From Strigamia acuminata (Eukaryota; Arthropoda; Chilopoda; Geophilomorpha; Linotaeniidae), in assembly GCA_949358305.1 (NCBI GenBank), contig OX442321.1:7093605-7157604 (forward strand): 64,000 nucleotides of DNA, given 5' to 3'. The notes under the pieces were generated by a model. It was not told the origin of the DNA and searched no databases. It worked only from the letters and a program-made list of their open reading frames with translations. Within the stretch, counting starts at the first letter, position 1. Each line of letters opens with the position of its first letter. Positions 21,001 to 30,000 of the stretch are shown in pieces. The position numbers and the translations under genes were made by a program.

Positions 21001-24000
21001 GAATTCGACCGATATCCGCTTTGTTGGACTTAGCGAAATTTTCTGCGACGTGATGGCTTGCACTATCGGTCGATTACATTTATTTTTAGTGCCGCCATCG
21101 ACTCGTAATTTATTTTACTTCTTTCCTACGACCTTTCCGCCTTTTATGAACGGATTATCTCTTTTTGGTCGCAGGTTACGGATCGAGGCAGGTACGATAT
21201 TTTTTGTTGTTTTTTGTGTCTGTACCTCCTCATTATTGTTTTCTTTTTTATCCGTGTTTTTTGTGTTTGTTTCAGGAGTTTCTCCTGTTTCCCCCCTGAC
21301 CAAAATTGGATCCGGAACGGATTCAACTATCTCGTTTACCGGAGGTGAAGGGGCGTCGAAATACTCCTCGTTGTCACTTGGCGGTGCTTTTTCCGACTCG
21401 CCAGCGAACATATCGACGATTTGGCCGTCAGTTTTAGACTTGACTTGGCCTTTGGCCCACATTTCTTGCGGGAATTCCGGAATGTACGGAGTTAACTCTC
21501 GTACTTGTATCGACTTATGCTCGGTGTTGTCCTCGAGCTTGCGTAATTTATACGCGTTACCGCCATGCTTGCCGATGATCACATACGGACCATCTCTCTT
21601 GTCGGCCAAGCTGGCGGTGATTCCTCTCGCTGCATTTGAGAGGATGTGTGTGTCCTTCCACACTAAATCATTGTTCTCGAAATTCACAAATTTTCCACCG
21701 CTTTTATCTTGTAAAATGCGGTCGCGCATGTTAAAAATGTGCGCCATCATATGTTTGTATGTGCTCGAAATTGTTTGCTCCAATTTATATACATACTCAT
21801 GTGGTTTCTCTGGGTCCACCACATTTACCGACTCTGCCACTCGTGGGTCCCAAGGCACTCGTAGCTCTCGGGCGAAGTTGAGGTAGGCCGGAGAAAAATC
21901 TCTCGTCCTCGAGACTGTTGTTCGTATGCTGAACGCGATCTCCCTCAAGTATTCATCCCACCTATTGTGGATGTCAGTGAATATGCTTAGTGCATATTTA
22001 ATGTCCCTGTTGAGTCGCTCAACGGGATTTGTTCTGGGATTGTAGGTCGAAGTATGTGACGCCACAATCCCGAATTTCTCACAAAACTTACCCCAAATTT
22101 TCGAGATAAATTGGGGTCCGTTATCGGATATAATTTTACGTGGAAATCCGTAACGTAACGCCACGTCGTAGATACATTCAACGATTTTCTCTGCTGAAGG
22201 TCTAGCGACGGCGTACAACTCGGGCCAACGAGTTGCCACGTCCATTATAACGATAATGTACGCATTTTTATTTCCCGTAACGGGTTTTGGGCCCATCACA
22301 TCGACACTTAAACAATCAAAAGGCGCGTAAGGCCCTAAGAAAATAGTTTCGAATGGTGATTTACTCCTCGGCTTGCACGCTTGACATCGCTGACATTGGT
22401 GGACAAAAAGAGCAATATCTTTTTTCATCCCTGTCCAGTGAAAAAGCTGTGTAGCACGATAGAGTGTTCTGCTTACTCCCGCATGGCTCGCAAGCGGGTG
22501 CCCGTGTAACAACCACAGCACGCGACCGATTAAGGAAGCAGGTATTACTACCTTTACTGCGGTGTCCGATTCACTCAAGTCATCTTGGTGATTTGGGTGA
22601 TGTTTCACTAAAAGGCCGTCATCCAATAGGTAATCTATGGATTCGTGTGCATAACGACGCTTCTGCCTTCTGGTTAGATTGGGCGGATATTTTCCTGTCA
22701 GTACGAATCTAGCTCTGTCCTGACATTTCTTGTCTAATTTTTGTTGCACAATTATTTCCTCCCTTGTCGGGGGACTGCTTTGCATCTGCTCGCCGACATG
22801 AGCGTGGAAGGCGCTTAGAAGCGGGTCATTTATTCTCCGCTCTAGCTTAAATTCCTTCCTTGCATTTGGGTAATTGTCAGCAGCTGGTTGGTATAACCGC
22901 GTCCAAAATCCACAGAATTTTACATCTGCCGGAGACGCGGTGGGAATTTCATTCATCTTCCTTAAATCCCAACGGTGACAACTCGTAGGGCAATAAATGA
23001 TGCGGGAGTCATCCTCGCCATCATCGTCAGCGTCGATTGGATCTGACACTGGTGCCCGTGACAGAGCGTCAGCCACGACGTTATATTTGCCGGGCTTGTA
23101 TTGAATGGTCAAGTCGCATGCCATCAGTTCTAACTGCCATCTGGCTAGTCGACCGGCTGGCTCTTTTAATTTCATCAGCCATTGTAACGCTTGATGATCT
23201 GTGTGGACCACAAATTTGGTATATTCGAGATAATCTCTGAATTTCCTTATGGCCCACACAACGGCCAAACACTCCAACTCGGTGGCATTGTAATTCTTTT
23301 CAGCGCCTTGGAGTTTGCGACTTATAAACATGCACGGCAGGTCTTGTTCGACTCCGTCGCGCACGTGTGTTTGGAGCAACGCCGCTCCTAACCCAACTCT
23401 GCTGGCGTCCGTGTGTAATATGAACGGCCGGTTTAAGTCGGGTAGAGGCATTACGCCGACTTCCGTCAGCATCCTCTTTATTGCATTAAATGCGATGTTG
23501 CACTCATTTGACCATACAAATTCGTTTTCATTCTTCAGGAGGTCGGTAACTGGGGCTGCCACTTCAGCTAGACCCGGTAGCAACCTGCCGAAGAAGTTTA
23601 TCATTCCCATAAACCGTTGGACACCTTTAACGTCCTCGGGTGGTGGGAAACGATTAATCGCATCGATTTTTTCGGGGCCAATAGCTAAACCATTGACTCC
23701 AATGCGATAACCCAGGAAGGCAAGCTCCTTTCGACAGAACTTGCTTTTGCCCGGATGCACGTGTAACCCAGCTTTTGCCAGCCGGGTGAGCACTTGGTCG
23801 ATGTGCTCAATGTGCTCTTCGAATGTTTTAGAGGCAATAACTATGTCATCTAGGTATGCCCACACAAACTGATGCAGGATATCACCCAATACGCTTTCGA
23901 TTAGTCTCTGAAAGGTACTGGGAGCATTCACTAAACCAAATGGCATGACGTTGAACATCAACCGTCCAATTGGCGAGTAAAATGCTGTTTTTAACTTATC

Positions 24001-27000
24001 CTCTGGCCTCATCTCAACTTGCCAGTATCCCTTCGACAGATCCATCGTCGTAACCCAAGAAAAGGGGCTAAGCTCTCTCAAAATGGATTCGATAGACGGC
24101 ATCTGTATGGGATCTATTTCTGTCACCGCGTTTAATGGGCGGTAATCAATGCATAGGCGTGGGTCCGAGCCCGGGCGCATCACGAGCACAACTCGCGTCG
24201 CGTATTCTCCCTGGGCCTCGGAGACAATGCCACTGTCTAGCATTTCTTGGCACATTTTTTGCACTATTTCACGTTTTTGCGGGTTCATTCCCTTATACGC
24301 AACTCGTATAGGTTTATTATCCGTCAATTTAATTTCGTGAATAGCCCTATTCGTTCGGCCCGGTTTTTTCGACAGGATCCCCTCATATTTAAGTAGGACC
24401 CTTCGTAGGGCTGCCGCTTCGTTTAATTCTAAAGCGGCGTCGGCGACAAGCGTTTCCACTACATTGTCCCGTTGCAATTCTGTTACGAATGCTTTAAAAT
24501 CGTAATCTTGAACGAATTTCTTTAGGCCTTTCTCCCACTGTGTCTTGTCGGCCGCTTCTTTTACAAGAGCTGGTGGCACGACAATTGCGGGTCTTTCCTT
24601 ATCATTTCTGATATAATTCCAAGATTTCGTTATTGGATTGGGTTGTATTTCCATTGACGCCATGAGGTCTAAGCCCAACAGAAAAATTCTGTCGCATGTG
24701 GGCAGGACCAGGAAAGGGTGCTGTTCTACTCCTCCGAGCCACTCCATGGTCAATAATATAACTCCTTTTGGACGCGCCATTCCGTTGGCGGTTTTTAGAC
24801 GTATATTTTTATTAACGCCTTTTATCTTATCGGTGAGACCCAATGATGCTACTATATCTTCGGAAACGAACGAGCGATCTGCTCCCGAGTCTAGCAGTCC
24901 CATAATTTTTTCACGTTCTATTGTCATGGGCAACATACATAGGCGGTTGGTGTATTCGACCGCCACGTTGCACATGAAAACACGAAATTCTTCTGTGTCT
25001 TCGACTACTTGAGGTAATTCTTCAAGCAGTAGGTTCGGTTCTTCCGCCTCAGCCTCAGCGTTTGCGGTAATTACCTGCAAAGCGTTGTTGGCCCTGTCTT
25101 GAATTTGGGCGTTAGCTATGTCACTACCCATTTCTTTGACTGGTGGCGGCTTATCGAACCCTTTGTTAAACCCCTTTTTCTTCATGAATGGCGCAGACGG
25201 TCGAGAAATTATTTCTTCGCCGCCTGCGCTGACTCGTTTTTTGACTCGTTTTTTGCCATGGCGAGTTTAATCTCTGCCATTTGCTTCATTATTGCGTCAA
25301 ATTTAGCGTCTTCTTTCGCTGTTCTTGGGCACTCATTGGAGTAGTGGCCCGGTTGGTTACACTTGAAACAGCGAATATTTGATTTGTCTCTTGGGGCTTC
25401 AGTCGATTTTTTCTTTTCAGGGTCTGCTTTCGACGGTGGCGTGTAATTTTTCCGAAAATACTTCGGAATTCGGCCGGCATTTGGTTTTAACCTGGCGCGA
25501 AATTCTTCTACCGCTCTATCTCGATGGATGAGATGTACTAGCGGTCCTTCCTCATCGCAACCCGTTGATAAGGTATCGCGATAACTTCGTATTTCTTCGT
25601 CCGTCGAATAATCGTCTTTTTCTTCTTTTTCGTCTGATTTTCCGACATTTTGTTCGGCTTCCTCCCCCTCCTTGACCTCCTCCAGTGTCGCTTGCATGGC
25701 TGACGCTGTCGGTGCCTTTTTAGGGGCGGCCAAAGGGTTGGAAGGCAGCGTGGATGTCAGTTTATTTTTTATTTGTAAACCAACGCTAGCTTCTGCCAGC
25801 TCCATTATACCGCTAAGATATTCAGTAGGGCGCATAATCTTATCTGTCGCCCCATATCTTTCCGCACTCAACTTGAGACGTTTAGCGGTTGCTGCTTTCT
25901 CCGCTTCTGGTAAAGCGGAATAATATCTCTTCTCGATATCTATCGTGTTCTCGAACAGGAAGGCGCTCATCTCCTCGTAGCTACCTCCTGTCGGTGCCCT
26001 TTCTTCAAGTAGCACCCGTTGCGAGTACTCCGACAAACCGCCGAGAAAGAAAAGGTTGAATCCCGTGGCATGAAATTCCATCGGGGCCTTTTCGAACAAC
26101 AATCTGGCGCGAATGTCGTAATCCATTATGGTTTCACCAGGCATCTGGCGAAGACCTCGCATCTTTCGGCTCACCTCTTCGGGTGTCTCGCCGTAGCGCA
26201 GGTCGAATCTCATTAAAAAGTCGTCCCAATTGACGCCTTTCAATCCTTGGTACCACTCACGTGCCGAGCCTGTCATTAGCTCGACAATACCGTGGGTGAG
26301 CATGTCTCCTACGGTGGCTTTAGTGGCAGTCTTAATTCGAATTACTTCGTCAAGGAAGCGATCTCCCGCTTTCCATGACCCGTCGAAACGGTTCTGAATA
26401 TAAAATTGCCACCTAATATTCCCGGTAACACTCATGGTGTCACGTCGGGAGACAGCGTATTTTTTCTTTACGCGGTCACCAGTGCTACGATTACGATCGT
26501 TTCGTTTGCTCAGATCGATTCCCTCGGCTTTTAACGAGCCAAGTAGTGCTCTTCCAAGCTCTCCCATCGTATACTGCCGACCCGTCGAATCGGTAAACGC
26601 GCTTTGTCGGGGAAGGTCCTGAAACTCCTCCCGTCGGTGGTCGCTATTTTCCGATCGACGTCGTTTCTCTCTATCGCGCGGAGAGTTGGATCTCTTCCGG
26701 CGATTACTTGATTTATCCTTTCGTCTGTCGTCGTTGGATGAGGGGTCGGAGCTGGGGTCGGGAGACGGTGAGCGGCGTGGCGGGTTGCGCCGTGAAGAGT
26801 TTGACTCTTTCCGGCCCCTACGACGGTCGTCACGTTCCCTTTCCCTGCGTTCATCGCGTTCTCTTTCCCTTCGTCTTTCTCCGGAACCTCTCTCCGAATC
26901 GTGATGACTGGGTGCATTTGACTCCAGTCCATCTGACGACGAATCACTATTTCCGTAGTGAAAATATTTCGGTCTTTCATCGCGTTTGCCTTCTTCTCGC

Positions 27001-30000
27001 GAAGAGGTGCGATCATGCGATTGTCTCCTTGACGACTCGTCGTCTTTAAGGATGGGCACTGGTTGTTGCCACTCAGTCCCTTGTGGATTATCATGCTGTT
27101 GGCTTGTGAGAGCTTGCTCTTCATTTCGCCTGGCATTATTAGCGTTGATTAATCGCGTTATCGCATTATTTGTGGCTGAATCGAGAGCTTGCATGCGGGG
27201 CCGAGTTTGTTGTTCTCTGGCCGACGCATCTCTCTTGCGCGGAGTAGCTGGTGTTGCCCTCTCCGGCTGGGGTTTGGGTTTGGCCTTCGGCGTGCGCTTT
27301 GGGTCTCCCTCTAGGCTCTCGTCGGACAGCTCGGATGAACTGACCTCTGGTTTGCGAACGGATTTCGGGTCATCTCGTCGCAATCTGGCCATAAATGCTC
27401 GCTCTGCTTCTTGTTGCGAGTGGAAAGCATATCGATGTGCTCTCAGGGCTCGGTCAACTATTTCTACCTCCTCGGGAGTAGTCGGATTGGGCTGGGTTCT
27501 GCCGTACTCGAGAGCTTGCGCTTCTCTTTCCGCCAGCTTCCTCCGTCTCTCGCGAATGGCTTGTCGAGCCTCATTCTCTGCATCCGCTTCAAATTGAGCG
27601 GAATCAACCAATTGTTGAGCGTGTGCACCTTCAACAATGGTGATTTGTGGGGATACACTGTGCGCTTTTAAAGCTGCACGTACGATTTGTAACGTTTCGT
27701 ACACGGTAATCTTCCCCGTCGGAAGGGTGTATCTCACTCCCTCCGCTTGTGCCAACTGCATCGCATCAATCAAGGTGCCCGAGACGCTGTAAGGCTGGCT
27801 TGAAACACGCTTGACAGAGGACGAGTTGGACTTGTGCCCTTCAGACACTACCGAGGCTGGTCGACTGTGCGTAACTGGCGTGTTTAGTGCCGAATTAGCG
27901 GTCGTATTTGAGGCCGTCTTTTGTATCGGAGACGCTGCTTTCGGACTGCCCACCTCGGTGTCGTGCGTTAGACGAGGCGATTGGTTACGGGATAAAACCT
28001 CGTTTCCGCTCGTCTCGCCGTCACGGTTAGAACGCGGCAGTTTGGAGTGAGATTGCTCTTCACCCCGCTCTGTCTCGTCCAATCGCTGCCTCGTCTCGGC
28101 GCGAGACGGGTGCGATGCCTCTGATGCGCTTCTACGATCGGGTTTAGGCTTACGCCGTTTTTGCCTCGCTTCGTGCGCTGAGGCTTTGGGTAAGGGACCT
28201 CCAGATCGCAAGTGATAGTCGGCGCCTTTACGACTGCCGGCTCTCTTGTTTGCGTCGGAGTCGGAATCTGTTACTCGGGTATTATCTGCCATTTCTTGCT
28301 TTGGGTATGATGTAATCACAGGTTAGAATCAGTTATTCAACTTGATCCCGGACAGGCCCCCACGTGTCGCGCTCAACTCTAACCGTCGCTAACTCGTGGG
28401 TTGATTACTTAATTCGACTAACTCACTACCGCTTTGCTCAAGCGGTTTACCCAAAGAAATGATTACACAGATATAAAAGGTAAAATATAATATAGATTTA
28501 TTCTGTGGGACAATGTACAGATATATCTTATATATATATATATATAAAAGGTAGGTAAAAGGTAAATCGGAATGGGTGAAGGGAAATGGAAAGGTAAAGG
28601 TATGATGAAAGCTGGCTGGAATCGGCGAGGTCGTCTGTTGTCTCGGTCGTGTCCAAGATGGCGTCCTCGTTGTGGCAACGTGGTGTCGTCTTGGGCCGGC
28701 GTGGCAATATGGCGTCCTCGGCTCGTCTCTGGCTGGTCCTTCGGGCTCACGCTGGTCGGGCGCGAGTGAATGCTTAGTTAAAAGGCTTACTTCGGGCTGT
28801 TGTCTAGGTTTTTGTGTGGTGTCCGGCGATCACACAGCGGCGGACTCTTCTGGCTCCCGGCGGTCACACAGCGGCGGGAACGCTCGTCGTGGTTTTACTG
28901 CAGTTTAGGCTTGTGCGACCGTTTGTCTGCACAACTCGCTAAACTGGAGTGGTTTTTACTATTTCTAGCTGGTGTGCTAAAATAGTGTGGTAATCTTATC
29001 TCGCAGGTTACTCTGCGGAGTTTGACACTGACCAAACGTACTCACGGTAAATTGTCCTTTGTCCTTGGTCAATCCCAGTATATTTACTTGGGCCTGATCT
29101 TGTAGGACGACGGGTTTTACGTGTGTTTCTCGTTTGATGGTTGTGTTGGTTCTGCCCGCTCAGTGCAAGGCACATTCCTTTGCACAAAGCGGGGTCGACA
29201 GGTGACCGGAATCACCCAATGGTGGGGTGGACGAGCCATCCCCACTCCCTCAGGGCAGACGCCTGTCCATTGACTAGATGTCAATGCACTGAGGGAAGGG
29301 AGACGCGCTTGCGGCTCCCCTTACACCCGAAACGAGGTCACGAGAGAAACTCTTCGTTGACCCCGGTCCAGTCGGGTCACAACAAGTCTTAAGGTGGAAA
29401 CACAAGAGAGCAGGTAAAATTTAAAAGCTTGCTTTTACTTGAAGAAAGGGATAAAAACTCGCCGACTTAAGCAAACACAAGCTTGCGAGTGAGTGTTCGG
29501 ATGGATGCCACGACGTCAGGGAAAGATGGAGAACCACGAGACGCTTGATGCAACACGCACGATGATCATGTGTCTTTGACAACCAATCAGAATCGTGAGA
29601 AAATTCTTGGAAGAGATTTTGGCGGGAATTTCAGGCTAGCTATCTAGCTAGCTTGAGTTTGCCAGTTAAGCTGGTAAGCCAAAAACAGGTCAAGTAAGCT
29701 CGTAAATGACTCCCTCTTTAAACTTGTACTAGAAAGCTTTGGAATTTTAGCCACTCCCTTGTTTCCACCTTTATACCTTGTAAAACAATTGGCCAACAAA
29801 GCAGCAACTCCTTCATGAAATTAAGAAAACTAGTCGCAAAATACTCTCTTCTTGAATCATTGCGTAAGAATAGGTTGACTAGAATGACTGTCAAGCTCAC
29901 TGCAAATATGCTAACCCAAATTGCCACATTGTACGGTTGCAAAAAAAAATTATAATTCCATTCCTGCAGATCTGATTTTCTGTAGATGATGTCAAACTGC

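Larger units (their letters stand above)
15880..29384 (-). mobile_element. Gypsy-2 LTR retrotransposon, copy A, full length
   Basis: It is bounded by 1020-bp LTRs (15880-16899 and 28365-29384) that show no difference where I compared them. The 4-bp target duplication is AGTC (15876-15879 and 29385-29388). The order on the minus strand is 5' LTR, PBS, gag, pol, a spacer with three hairpins, two-exon ORF3, PPT, 3' LTR. All frames are open. Identical LTRs and intact ORFs point to a recent insertion. It sits in an intron of IR copy 4. Confidence 0.95.

Noticed and set aside
26986-27597. Long antisense ORF (about 200 codons) opposite gag of Gypsy-2, mirrored in copy B at 37171-37749
   Set aside because: It is a codon-bias shadow of the gag frame with no domain and no conservation beyond that forced by gag.
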